64,000 nucleotides of DNA from Rhodosporidiobolus odoratus (lineage: Eukaryota; Basidiomycota; Microbotryomycetes; Sporidiobolales; Sporidiobolaceae), in contig JAOANU010000020.1 of NCBI GenBank assembly GCA_034387635.1, positions 62,001-126,000 on the forward strand, written 5' to 3'. Both the position numbers and the translations under genes were made by a program. Shown here one piece after another: positions 11,601-22,932 of the stretch; position 1 is the stretch's first letter, and the number at the start of each line of letters is the position of its first letter. Under the pieces are notes generated by a model. It was not told where the DNA came from, did no database searches, and worked only from the letters and a program-made list of their open reading frames with translations.

Positions 11601-14600
11601 TGCCGTGATATCGACGTAAGAGGGGAAACCAGAGAGGGAGGAGAGGTAACCTGCGATACCGCCTGGACGGACGGTAAAGAGGGGAATGGACTTCTTGGGT
11701 TTCGCCTGGGAGGAAGAGGAGGGAGGTTCAGCCGAAGGAGAGGAGGATTGAGGCGGAGGGCCGCCAGTGACGCCGAGTCCGCCTTTAGTGGTCGAGGTCG
11801 TACGACTCTGGGTTGATGTCCGAGGAGAAGGGGAGGGTCGACTAGGTTTCTCCTTCGCCTTCTTGGCGCCCGCAAAAACTCCTCCAGCTCCCATGCCAAC
11901 TTGAACCTCGGGCATCGCCACGTCCAACTCTCCCCCAATGACGAAGTACAGTCCTGCGTTCCGCTCGCCCTCTTTGACCAACACGCTCCCTTGAGGGAAG
12001 TAGAGAATTTCGACCTCATTCTCGAGGTCCATCGAGGCGAAAGACCCGACTCCTCCGGCAGAAGACGCGGAAGTAGAAGGTGAAGGATACGAGGACGAGA
12101 GCGGAGAAAGAGGGAAGGGTCGCGACGAAGAAGAAGACGAAGAAGGCGACATCGGCGAAGAAGACCCATCTTCGTCGTCCCCACCCTGCATCCCAAGGAA
12201 CGACAACGACCCAAAGCTGGAGTTGAACGCTGCCTGACCTCTTAGCGTTCCGCCTGGGCTGGCGAGGGCGTCCCTCGGCCGGACGACGGGGCTCGCATCC
12301 GCCGAAGCGGCGGGAGTGACCTGCGGCTGGACCAAACCGATGGCTTTGGAAATACACTCCATAACGGCGGCGCGGAGGTCGAACTCGCCTGCCTCTCCCC
12401 CTGCCAGAGCGCCGGAGAGCACGGCCGTCGTGTTGAGACGGTCGAGGCGAGGTGGGGCCGTTACGCCTGAAGTGGAGTTCGAGAGGGGGGAGAGGGTCGA
12501 CATGCTGAGGAGATCTCCGGCTTTCCTGCCCAGACTCGATGACGTCTTCCCGGTGCCATTGGAGGACCCCACCAGCGAGGGCGACGAGAGGGCGCCTACA
12601 GCTCCACCAGATAGCGAACGTTGACGAGCTGACGACCCCGGGGCGAGAGAAGCGGGCGAAAGGGAGGCCGCCGGCGAAGGACGATACTTGAGCCTGACCC
12701 CTCCGTTCCGCTGAGACGCTTGGTTCTCCGCTCCCCAGAAGACCTCTCCCATTCTCGGACCGGCGTAAGGAGTCTCGAGCGGGAGATTCGACCTTCGCGC
12801 CGCTTGTGCCCTGCCTCCTCCACTTCCTCCTGTTCTTCCGTTTCCTCCTCCGCCTGTATTCCCAGCCGCGATCCTGACCTTCTTCCCTCCCTTGTCCCCC
12901 CCACTAGACCTCCTCCTCCCCGCCACTCCATTCCCAAAATAATCCTCCCTCTCCCCTCCAGTCCCTCCTCCTCCACTCCCGCCCCCTTCCACATCTTCCG
13001 GTCCTCCCAACCTAGTCTCGGGCACAAACCTAGCCCTCAACTTCTGTATCCCTCCATTCTCCCAGAACTCGTCTGGGAGCGGGTAGCAAGCCAAATCATT
13101 GATGGCTTGTTCGGTCTTCAAGACTTCGCGGGTTAGACCGAGGTAGGCGTGCGAGGTTAGGAAGGTTACGCGTTGAAGGCGGGTCAAGATGACGGCGACG
13201 ATGTGTCTATGGATGTACAAACGCCGCGACGCACAGAGGCAAGGGAGTGTGAGCGATACCAGACTAGGGAGGTTCAGGGAGAAGAGCAAGGAACGTACGC
13301 GGCGGCATCAGGAAACTTCTTGGTCAACCTCCTAAACGCCTCCGCCGGGATCACCGCCAGAGTCGTATCCGTCGCCGCCCTCGCTACCGTCGCCTCTTCC
13401 TTCCTTCCCAGCCCATGACCCTCTCTGCTCGGGCCAGATCCTTGACGGCCTGCGGGAGACGAGTAAGGGAGCGGGTTGGGTGAAGCAGTCGAAGAACGGC
13501 GTGATGGGTGCGTGGATAGAGGTGGGCGGATGAAGGAGGAGGCGCTGGAGGAAGAGGGGAGGGAGCTGGATGAGGCTTGTGTTGAAAGAGGTGGACGGAG
13601 GAAAGATGTCTGGGGAGGTTGAGGAGAAGTCCTGAGTGGGGAGAAGAGACCGCTTGTCAATGGGGCGGCGGCGGCGGAAGAAGGTTCGGCGGCCGAGGTG
13701 TCTTCGGCTGCGGAAGAGTGTTCATCCTCGTCGGACCGTTCGGCGAGACTAGGAGATGCAGGTGAGGCGAGCGAAGGCGATTTCATCCTTCTCGAGTTGC
13801 GGTTTGAGTATCCTGGAAAATGAGGTCGAACGGGTTTAGGCGGGTCGTTGAGGTCGAAGGTCGAGACGTCCCTGTTGCGCTCTTCCTCTTCTCCGCCGAC
13901 TGCCGGAGACAGAGGGAAAGGTGAAGCTGGCACCTCCTCTTCCTCGTACCTCAGCTTGACATCCTCCGTGAACAAGCTCAAGATGGTGAACAAACTGCTC
14001 AACGTCCCACCACTCTCGACGCAATTCAGCAACTGCCACCGCTCGCCCTCCCCCTCAGCCTGCAACGCTTCTCCTCTGTCTCTTGCCTCCCCGTCTGCAC
14101 CCCCAGTGTCTGCAAAGACCTCGACCTTTCCGTCGACGACGATGTAGAAGCTCTTGTCTCTCGACAAGTCCAACGTGTCTCCTGCGACTAGACGGCGGGT
14201 TTGAAGGTGTCGGGCGAGTTCGTGGAAGACGGGCTTCTCGAGGTAGCCGAAGACTTTGATGGCGGAGACTACAGACCAAAATGGGGTCAAGAGGCTTGAT
14301 GAGAAGTGTGCGGAGGACAGGAGCACATACGGAATTCGTCGAGATAGTTGTGAAAGCCCGCAGATGCCGGGTCGCTGGTAAGGTCTGGGTGTCTGTGGTC
14401 GGAGAAGTGTAGAAAAGGGGTAAAGACGGGATCAAAGAGTTACGCATGTCAATTTAACATGCTGTCAAGATGTAACTCCTCTACTTGACCGCTTGCGAGA
14501 AAAAAAAAATCGGAACTCACAAATCCCCTTCCCCCTCCCTCTCGGCCTTTCTCCTATAATTCCCTCCCTCCAGATGTCTCAATTCAGTGTACTTATTTAA

Positions 14601-15006
14601 ATACCTAACCTTCCATAGGTAACTTGCGCCGCTTGAGAGGAGTAGGAAGAAGAAGACGAGTTTGAGGAAGGTTAGGTGGAAGGTTAAAGAGATGGAGCTG
14701 TGGGCTAGGTGGAGCAGGAGGGTTGGGAGATGGAGGGTTAGGGTTAGGAGGTGTCGGATCTGCAAAGAGAAGAGAGGTAAGGGGGAGAGTGCCGGAATGA
14801 GCGGAGAACGAGGTTATGCGGAAGGGGGAAAGGTTAGCGAGATGGGCTGCAGGTTGTGGAGAGCGCACGCTACGTACGAGAGAGTATCCTGACTGTATTG
14901 CCCATGTTCCCAATCTAGTTACGAGTCTCCATGCTGTTTCCAAGTCGCTTGAAATTGAAGGAGTGGGGGAAGTCGAACTGTGCACTGAGTGCACAAGTGA
15001 CTCCAT
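8695..15006 (-). CDS. NTE1: lysophospholipase NTE1 (neuropathy target esterase homologue)
   Basis: Fourteen exons (15006-14878, 14759-14521, 14392-14331, 14268-13299, 13206-11483, 11346-11255, 11160-10807, 10717-10451, 10345-10187, 10124-9644, 9584-9352, 9287-9100, 9014-8930, 8862-8695) sum to 5151 nt, a clean 1716-aa protein. Order: N-terminal hydrophobic helix; [16 protein letters not shown]; cyclic-nucleotide-binding-like domains ([35 protein letters not shown]) interrupted by long Ser/Gly-rich linkers; then the patatin domain with oxyanion loop [14 protein letters not shown], nucleophile motif GTSIG and catalytic Asp in [10 protein letters not shown]. In yeast and mammals this ER-membrane serine esterase deacylates phosphatidylcholine (EC 3.1.1.5). 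The linkers make it longer than yeast NTE1, as in other basidiomycetes. All catalytic residues are present. Confidence 0.95.
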
Positions 15007-15333
15007 CGTGGTAGACCCTGAGCTCTTGAATTCGCGTGTACGATTCGAGCAAGCAGGAGCAGACGGTAAGAACTAGACGAGCGGGAAACGATCAAACGAA
15101 GGAGCAACTTCCGCGATGACCCAAATTGCAAATTCTCGCCCTCCATATTTGCTCGATACAGCTCAACGACGCACATAAGCTCCCTCCAAGACCAACAACA
15201 AGGACGACGCGAAAGAAGCGGAGGACCATGACTGATTGAAAAAAATGTTAACAGAACAACAACGACCTTCAACTACAACCCGCGTTATTCCGGTTCATCA
15301 AACGACCCATTCCCACTCAGCACATCGAGCACC
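15007..15333. other. NTE1 upstream region and hydrolase 3' end
   Basis: The stretch lies between the ATG of NTE1 and the stop of the next minus-strand gene, so both the NTE1 promoter and the neighbour's 3' UTR must lie here. No motif stands out. Confidence 0.5.
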
Positions 15334-16973
15334 CTAGACAGTCGTGGTCGCAGGCGGTGGCGGAGGAGGAACGGCGTCACTCGACGAGGAAGGAGGAGCC
15401 GACGCATCAAGCGCCTGCAAATCCTCGACGATCCACGTCGCGCACTTCCTCGCCAGCGAGGCAGAGTGAGCTGCAATGCACCGTATTCCCTGGTCAGCAT
15501 CTTGTCTCTCGGAGAGGAAGGAAAGAAAGCACGGAAAACGCACCTTCATCTAACACAAACGCGTGAGGCATTCCTTCCCCACAGACCTTGACCCTCTTCT
15601 CCCTCCCTTCCTTCCCTACCGACCTCTCAAGCACTTCTCCAACCTCCGTCATGCACTGCGAAGTGACCCACCCATCCTTCCCTTCTTGAGCATAATAAAC
15701 CCAGATCTTCCCCGCTGCCTTCCGGATCGCTTCTTCATCCAACTCCTTGACTGTAGCTAGTTCCTCTTTGGCAAGCGTCAACGCAGCGAGTACCGACTGC
15801 GGCGACGCGACAAGCTGCGAAGTGACCTCCGCGCCCGATCCGGAATGCCCAGTGATGAGCCCGACGAGTTTCGAAGTAAGCGCGGGGGGGAGGTATGAAA
15901 GTGCAGAGGCGGAGTAGAAGACTGGACGGAGGGTCCAGGAGGAGAAGAGGGGGGAGAGGGAACGGCCGTTGGGGGTTTTGGACATGTGAGAGAGGGTGGG
16001 GAAGAGGGACAGGAGGGCAGTGATGAGGTGAGGGCGTTCTTTCAGAACCTGCACAGGCGGAGAGTGTTAGCAGGTATTAAGAGTATGGGGACAGTAAGGG
16101 AAGAAGACAAACCTGCAACCCCATCCAAGCTCCGATACTGTGCCCGACCACTGCGACCCTCGCTCCCCCCTCCTTGCCCACCCCACGACTCCCCCTAAGC
16201 TCCTCCAAGAACCTGATCTTATCCTCGACCTGCTCCTCCAACCCAGCCTGTTCACTCGGCTTGAACCCCCCTCTCCCTCCTCCCGCTCGAGATGCAGTCG
16301 AATGCCCCAAATGCCCCAAAGCGAACAACTCGGTCCGTTCCCTCAGCGGCGAAGGAAGTGCTGAACGGAGGGAGGAGAGAAAGGAGCGGTAGTACTCGAC
16401 CAGTCCTGGGTTGCCCGGTATGAAGAGGATGACCAGCCTTCCTGCTTCTCGGCCATTTTCTCCCTTGCCTTCTTCTGGTTGAGGTGCATGACTCGCTGCC
16501 GTTGCGGTTGCTGTACTCGCGGTCGGAAGTAAGGGAGGGAAGTGAAGCAAGTCGGCGGGAAGGCCTCGAGGACCATACCTTTGCGTGAGTGTAGGTTCAG
16601 GCGGTGGAGGAGGAGGAGCGTTGAAAGCGGGGAGGATAGCCTCGCCGGCAAGAGTCTTGCCGGTGGGGGGTTGAGGTGAAGTAGTCAAAGCTGAAGACGA
16701 GGGTATAGAAGGTAACGGAGTAACGCGAGAGGCTACGCGTTCTCTCCTGCTTGTCGACCTGGCTACGCCTGAATTGGAGGTGGTACTATCGCTCCGAGCG
16801 AGGGCGGCCAGGTCGGGAGTGTCGTTCCAGTGAGTACTCTGAGTGTGTTTGTGACCTCTCTTTGCTGGACTTGAGGTTGTCATAGGTTGGGAAGTGTCGG
16901 CAGGTGGGGGGGCACCGGGATTCGCACGAGGCGGAGGCGGGGGAGGCGGTAGAGAGTTGAGGTAGCTAGACAT
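15334..16973 (-). CDS. lipid-droplet-associated hydrolase (LDAH family)
   Basis: Exons 16973-16113, 16048-15544 and 15470-15334 give 500 aa. The first ~150 residues are Pro/Ser-rich and disordered. Next comes the alpha/beta-hydrolase fold of the LDAH (DUF2305) family: LVILFIPGNPGLVEYYRSFL, a characteristic block including the GNPG oxyanion turn; FALGHLGHS; and nucleophile elbow VVGHSIGAWMGLQV (GHSIG), which spans the first intron. A C-terminal His occurs in MPHAFVL. LDAH proteins sit on lipid droplets and act as weak esterases; the physiological substrate is unsettled. The gene is tandem with NTE1, so two lipid hydrolases lie side by side. ATG 16973 was chosen because the longer open frame upstream has no ATG. 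Confidence 0.88.
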
Positions 16974-17171
16974 GCTCCAGTGGCTCCAGTGGCTTGACCA
17001 GCTGGGCTTGGGGAGCGATCGAACTCGGGGTGGCTGACCACGAAGCCAGACAGCCAGATCCTCTTTGACCTTCAGCTTCTTGCACCACCCTTGCACTCCT
17101 CGGCTACGAGTAGATCGACCGCGCTCTCAGTCGCAGTAACCAGCTCGACACGCCCTACAACCTGTCCCATT

Positions 17172-17752
17172 ATGCTCGACCGCCTGCCCTTCGAGAACGT
17201 CGACCACATCCTCGCACTCCTCTTACATTCGACAGACTACACTGGGCACCGTCAGAAGACACTGAGGGCTTCCAGTCCGGTCAGCAAAGCTGTCGGTCCA
17301 TTGGCGACCCGACATCTCTGGGAGCAGGTCGACCTCCTCACCCTCGAGCAGGCGGAACTTGTCATGTCGACGTCGCCAGGCAAGCGAGGCAGTACAAGGA
17401 TCTTGAGCGTCAGCGGAGAAGGGCGTATTCGCGGGTTCCCGATCAGAGTGGCGGATCTCTCGGACTGCTTCCGCTGTTATCCCTTGCTCGAGGAGGTCAG
17501 CATCACAACCGTGCAAGGCGGATTGATCCTGAAAAGCCTCTTTCTTCTGCAAAGTGAGCGGTCTCCCTTTCTACCGTACGTCAATAGCCGGCTGATTGTA
17601 GCGCTACAACAGATATCTCCGTACTGTCTCTCCGCAATCTCGATTTCGAGTCATCTTCTTTCCGTCTCTCGAACCTCGTGCAGCTTGACTCGAGTCTTCT
17701 CTGCGCATCCGAAAACAACGAGAACTTACCGCTTCAACCTCAAACTGTGTAA
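17172..17752 (+). CDS. short F-box-like protein
   Basis: Two exons (17172-17553, 17613-17752) give 173 aa. It begins MLDRLPFENVDHILALL, the family F-box start, followed by HLWEQVDLLTLEQAELVM and one or two LRR-like strands (CYPLLEEVSIT, VLSLRNLDFESSSF). It then stops at TAA 17750, less than half the length of its relatives and without the C-terminal signature. It may be an F-box-only protein or a truncated copy. It shares leader sequence with the solitary F-box exon at 2870-2986. Confidence 0.6.
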
Positions 17753-17993
17753 CGAGAGCGGGAAGACTAACTCATCATCTGTTTGACTCTGAGGTGAGGT
17801 TGACACAAGCTCGTGAAAAGTAGCTTGATACGGAGGGAATCATTCCAATATCACAAAATACAAACTTAAGGCCCTGCCTGAAGAACTGAGACCAACAGCA
17901 ACAGCAAGGAGGAAGAGGTCAACAACTGCCCCTCAGTGCACAAGAAGTGAACGCAGAAAGACCAGCGGGTTCTCAAGACGTACCTTGATCCGC

Positions 17994-19226
17994 CTACAGC
18001 TTCCGACTATGATACTTGACCCCGCCCAGAGCCAACCTCCCCTGCACCCTATATACCCCGTAGTGAGTCACACACATCTCTAGTCCCTTCTTGCCCCTTT
18101 CCGCTGCCTCAGTCACGATCGCATCTGACACCTCCCGACTGGAAAGGCAAAAGCCCAAATCAAAGGACAAAACGCTCGGGGCAAGAGCGGCAAGAACATC
18201 CCGCATCTCGATACTTGTGATGTGAGGTCTGTCCATACGGTTGAAGTGAAAAATCTGGAGGGAGTGGAGTTTTGGAAGGGATGGGAGAATGTCGGGGAGC
18301 AGGCGAAAGAGGTTGATCAAGGCGGGCTCGGTATCGCTGAGGGTCGGCGATACTGTGGGAGTATTGGTAGGATATTCGGTGTGGAGAGAGGTGGAGAATT
18401 TGACCTTGAGGGAGCGAAGGTTTAGAGTTGATTGCAGCAGGCGGTCAAGCGCAGGTGGTGGAACAGGCCCTCGTACAACGAGTCTGTCGAGATGGGCGAG
18501 GTTGACGAAGGTTGGGAGCGCGTCGAGAAGGCCGTTGTAGACTGCTGAGATGGGTGCTGTGGAAGCAGCTCGAGGCTCATGCCGGTAAATGCGGTTCGAG
18601 GCGGCACCGAGAGCAAGCTCAAGGGTGCGGAGGAGAGGAAGACGAGCGGGGATCGCGGCGGCGGGTATGGATTCGGTATCGAGGAGCGGAAGCTCGGCGG
18701 CAAGAAGGATGTTGAGATGTTCGAGAGAGGGAAGCTGGGAAACGACGAGAAGGAGCGAGTTGAGGGACACCGGACTGTCGCTGTGGCAAGTCCACGACAG
18801 CCTCCGCAGCCGAGTTGAGAGTGCCGATGCAGTATTCAGCATGCTAAGGGAAAAGGCGTGGAAGAGGTCGACGCCGTTGAGGTGTATGGTCGTCAGCGAT
18901 GTCGCCAATTTCGCGAGGGTTCCGGTCACCTCGGGGAGACGCGCTGGTGCCCCATCCTCAATCTCGAGCTTCGAGATGTATGGGGCAACGTGCTCAAGGA
19001 CGTCGGGCTTCCAAAGTCGACGAAAGCGGCGGTCGTGGTCGGCATCGAGGCGGAATTTAAGAGACCGCCATTGCGCCTTGAGACCGATGGGCCGCCATGC
19101 TTGACAGACTGCGGCGATGATGAGGCATTGCCGCGTGCGATACTTTGCGTTCTGTGGATGGTAGCCATTCGTTGCGAATTCGACGATGATGGCGATGATT
19201 TCGACCGGGAGTTGGCGAACAGGCAT
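17994..19226 (-). CDS. F-box-like protein, single exon
   Basis: An uninterrupted 410-aa frame from ATG 19226. The N terminus LPVEIIAIIVEFATNGY followed by CLIIAAVCQAWRPIGLKAQWRSLKF fits the F-box pattern with conserved LP, VC and W positions. LRR-like strands follow (LEHLNILLAAELP, LLRTLELALG, LRSLKVKFST, LHSLQIFHFN). The open frame continues upstream of 19226 without a better ATG. It is the intact partner of the broken copy at 45-578. It is convergent with the short F-box gene at 17172-17752, only about 240 bp away. Substrate unknown. Confidence 0.75.
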   Translation of the reverse strand: MPVRQLPVEIIAIIVEFATNGYHPQNAKYRTRQCLIIAAVCQAWRPIGLKAQWRSLKFRLDADHDRRFRRLWKPDVLEHVAPYISKLEIEDGAPARLPEVTGTLAKLATSLTTIHLNGVDLFHAFSLSMLNTASALSTRLRRLSWTCHSDSPVSLNSLLLVVSQLPSLEHLNILLAAELPLLDTESIPAAAIPARLPLLRTLELALGAASNRIYRHEPRAASTAPISAVYNGLLDALPTFVNLAHLDRLVVRGPVPPPALDRLLQSTLNLRSLKVKFSTSLHTEYPTNTPTVSPTLSDTEPALINLFRLLPDILPSLPKLHSLQIFHFNRMDRPHITSIEMRDVLAALAPSVLSFDLGFCLSSREVSDAIVTEAAERGKKGLEMCVTHYGVYRVQGRLALGGVKYHSRKL

Positions 19227-20723
19227 GACGAGTGGTCGAAAGAGGCGGATTTGGCCAGTCGAGCTGTGCGCACAGAGTTGATGTGAGGGTGTATGTCTCG
19301 AATGCAGTACAGGCGGAAGGACAAAACATACGAGGAGAGAGCTATTGTGAGGTCGAGTAAAATATCGCAACCGGTGTGCTTGCAAGAGGTTTCAAAGGAG
19401 AGGCAACCGGGGGTTGAGGTCTACGTGATTGAGCAGCGTAGAGGTTCGCCGTGCGGTTGAGCCGCAAGCAGCGTGAGAGGCGGAAGTCGGGTGAGAACTC
19501 TTGGTGAGGTGTCCTACAAGAAGCGAAGATCAGCCACACGACCGGACACACTGTTCCGACTTGTCCACGGACCTCTTAGCCAGCAATTGCAGCTGTTCCA
19601 GCCTTCTCCCTTCAGCGTTCGCTGTTGCAGCAACTTGCAGATTCTGCTGGCGAGTGAGACCGGGATCTACTAACCGGCGAAGGCGGCAATGCAAGTTGTG
19701 GTGTGACTCCCTTCTTTTGCCTTGGTACAGTACTTGAGGTAGAGCTGACTTGACTCGACTCGGTTTGTCCTCCTACTGAGCAAGAACGAGACGAGACTTG
19801 ACGAGAGACGAGAGACAAGAGACGAGAAGCTGTCTGGAGACCGAAGGGAGATGATCTGGTGTGGTAGAGAAGGGAGAGAGAGATGGGAAAGGGGAATGAG
19901 GACCAGCCTCGGTGTATTACAGCCACTTTGAAAATGGAGCGGACTCCCTCAATTTGGCCAGTTTATTGGAGAAGACCTTTTCTCGCTTTCTCTTCGCTTG
20001 TAGGCTTCGGGAATACTACCATTACGCTCAGCAGAGCTCTGACTATCGTCCCTGCGAAGTACAAGTCATTTGGTGGAGCTTGCGAGATCACCTCCCCAGG
20101 AGGAACTGAGGCGAAGCGGCGGAGGGATGCGGTTCGTCAACTGCGCCCGATTGAGCTGAGCTGCTCATATGGTGTAGCTACAGAGCTGTACGTGAATATG
20201 GTGCTCTTCCCGAAGCCTACAAGTATAGCGACGATGAGATAGAGCGGTTTCTAATTAACTCGCGAAATCGAGGCGAGTCCGCTCCATTCTCGAAGTGGCT
20301 GTAAAGCGTCCGTGTAACTACCTCCATTGCTACCGTCCTCCATTGAGCTCCTACCTCTACTCACGAGCACGTCGCTTGCCCCATCTGACACACTTCGCGC
20401 ACTGGCCACCACATTCACCCTCGCAATCCGGAACCAATCCCGCTCCCACCTCCACGCGCTGCCTCTTGCCTCCTGAGTTAGGCCCCTCTTCCTCATCCGT
20501 ACGCGACCGCTTAGCTCCGCCAAACCACAAAGTGGCTGATGATTCGTAGTCTCTGGCGTGGCTCTGGCGATCTCGTTGTCCGCTGAGGAAGTACGTGAGC
20601 CGATATTGCAGCTGAGGCGGTCTCATCAATTGACTTCTCGCCTTCCATCTTATCGCTCGACACTGCCAGACGCGCTGCGCTTACGTGCAGACTCATACAC
20701 TTTGCGCCCAGAACCCTCTCATC
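19227..20723. other. intergenic between two divergent F-box-like genes
   Basis: About 1.5 kb with only short, unsupported open frames on both strands. It contains the promoters of both flanking genes. A GA-rich stretch near 19780-19830 (repeats of GACGAGA) is the only local oddity. Confidence 0.5.
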
Positions 20724-21878
20724 ATGCTTGACCGCCTCCCCGACGAACTCATCCTTCTCGTCCTCCACCTCGCCATACCACCCGCCTCAACTCTGACAGC
20801 TTACAAACAGCGCCAGAAGCTGCTCAACAGCTGCTGTATAGTCAGTAAACGCTTCTGCAACCTCGTCCAGCCTCTACTCTGGCGCATCCTCTTCCTCCCA
20901 TTTCTGCCCATCTACTTCCTCGAAGCGCACCATAAGCTGGCGAGATGCGTACGCACACTGGTCCTTTCAAACTTGGACGCGAGGCTAGAACAACTCGGAA
21001 GAGCGGCTGAGCTACTTCAGGGTCTCGAGGAGTTGGTGATCAGGGGAGAGGTGAATCTGACTGAAGATTGCGAAGGGCCGATAACGGAGGACTTCACAGG
21101 TGTGCACATATACCATGCCCGTTGCAAAGCTTAGCTGATCGGTTCTGTCCTTCTCCCAGAGCTCAGGTCCCTCGTTTTGCACGGGATAGAGCCCACCGGC
21201 CCACTCTCTCTGACCTATCCCAACTTGACAAGCCTCACTCTGCACAATGTGCAGCTGACTCAGCACACCGAGCACTTCGTCCTCCAGCCTCACCTTTTCC
21301 CGTCCCTCCGCGCGCTTTATCTCTCCTGTTCAGCTCATCGACGGTCTGACCTCTTCTCTCTGCAAGCTTTCAAGAACCAACTCGAAATGATACAAGTCTG
21401 CTTCGACGATCGTCATCACTTCAGAGCAGGGTTGTTTGAGCCGGTCTTCGCAACCCTTCTCTCCGTCCAGCCTTCTACAACTCGTTATGCGTTGAAACTT
21501 GCTCGACATCGGCGCGTTCAGCATCTGCAGCTTAACTCGTTCGAGGTGCAGGCTCAGCCTCAAAACGGTCAACTCGACGTTCCCTCAGCTCGCACGCTGA
21601 TAACAGACCTCGTCTACGGTATGCTCCGACACGAGCACCTCAAATCCCTCAGCCTCCCCGCTATCCTCCATCCTCGCTCTCCAATCGACCCTGCTCTCGT
21701 CGCGGATCGCGATACTCTTCTCGCAACATGCGAGGCGCGCGGCATCCACATCATCTGGCGTCTAAACTCGAAAACTCCGGAGGACGATATCGGTCTCAGT
21801 ACCGAGTTCTGGGAGTATGCGAAGGAGCTGAGGAGGAAGAAGGAGGGCGAAGCCACCGCCGGTGCAGGAGAACTTTGA
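20724..21878 (+). CDS. F-box/LRR-like protein
   Basis: Exons 20724-21099 and 21160-21878 give 364 aa. The N terminus MLDRLPDELILLVLHLAIP then LLNSCCIVSKRFCNLVQPLLWRILF is a good F-box match. LRR-like strands follow (LRSLVLHGIEP, LTSLTLHNVQL, LRALYLSCS, LKSLSLPAIL). The end GIHIIWRLN plus TEFWEYAKELRRKK is the clearest version of the C-terminal signature that recurs in this window. The broken gene at 58176-59335 is its closest relative here, with the same intron position. Probably an SCF adaptor; target unknown. Confidence 0.8.
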
Positions 21879-22932
21879 GGAGACGGAGAGTATTGGGCAG
21901 GGTGAGTGAAGGTCGGAGGGGCGCGGTGGGTGTAGAAAGGTCCGCTTGCAACTCGTACGATCTGTTTCAACGCGACCGCGTCTTCCGCACCGCTCACGGG
22001 TCGGGGTAACGCTCGCATATGCACCCGCCTCTGTATGTATACGAGCTGCATTCTCACTGGTTTGACTTGTACCTTGGCAAAGTCAATTTCTTCCCGCCGG
22101 CGTTTTCCCGTTTCTTCCCGTCCGCCCGTCCTTCACCCCTGGGTCTTCCTCGGGCTGGTCCACGTCGTCCCGTCTTCACTTAACACCTGAAGCCTCAAAA
22201 ATGCCGCGCATTCCCGCATTACTCAACTGCGACCTTCTCAAACCGGCCTGTTTTGCATCGTCTCTCACATGTGAGAGAATGTTTTCATCGCTTCACCCAA
22301 ATTGCTTACATAGTCTTGTTAATAGTCGGTCAAAGGGCTGTCATTGTTCAGATCAGGGGGGGGGAAGATCTCCGCTCATGTGGGTGCGACATCAGAGTGT
22401 TTCTCCCCCTGCCGGCCCTGCCTTGCAACTGAACGGTCTTGTCCTGTTCTCTCCTGCCGCCCGTCGCACGGCGGTTCTCGTCTCAAAGAGGCTCGCCGTG
22501 GAGTTGCGCGCGGGTAAGTGCGGGAGGTCCGTGGCACGGGAATGCGACGAGCGGAATGGAAGGAGGAATTCACCTGCTCCCGAGGAGATAGGAGGAAGAA
22601 ACGATTTTCCCGACAACGGAGGGCGCTATATGGGAGATGGAAGAAGAAATGCTACACGAGCTGCCAGTTGGATATACCGACGGACGTTGCTATATGGGAG
22701 ATATGCTACATGAGCTGCTTCTTTGCAAGAGGTGGAGAAGCTGCTCTACAACAGGTGGAAAGGAGGGGATACCAAAGGCACTGATGATGGAGAGAGAGAG
22801 GAACAGAAATTGAAGAAGAACTGGGGGGATACAAGAAAAGAGAGCGCAAACGAGCAGTGTCGAGCTGCGTTCGTTTTTGGGCGAAAAAGGTGGAGGGCAA
22901 CGATCAGGAAGAGAGAGGCGGTCGGAATCAGC
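21879..22932. other. intergenic with a short imperfect direct repeat
   Basis: No gene supported. Around 22625-22718 the words CTATATGGGAGAT and GCTACA(C/T)GAGCTGC each occur twice in the same order, an imperfect repeat about 65 nt apart. A run of nine G lies near 22356. The downstream part holds the 3' end of the minus-strand gene that follows. Confidence 0.45.

Noticed and set aside
14733..14752. Telomere-like GGGTTAGGGTTAGG repeat
   Set aside because: Only about two units, and it is coding sequence of NTE1 exon 2 (Leu-Thr-Leu-Thr codons on the minus strand), so it is not an internal telomere.
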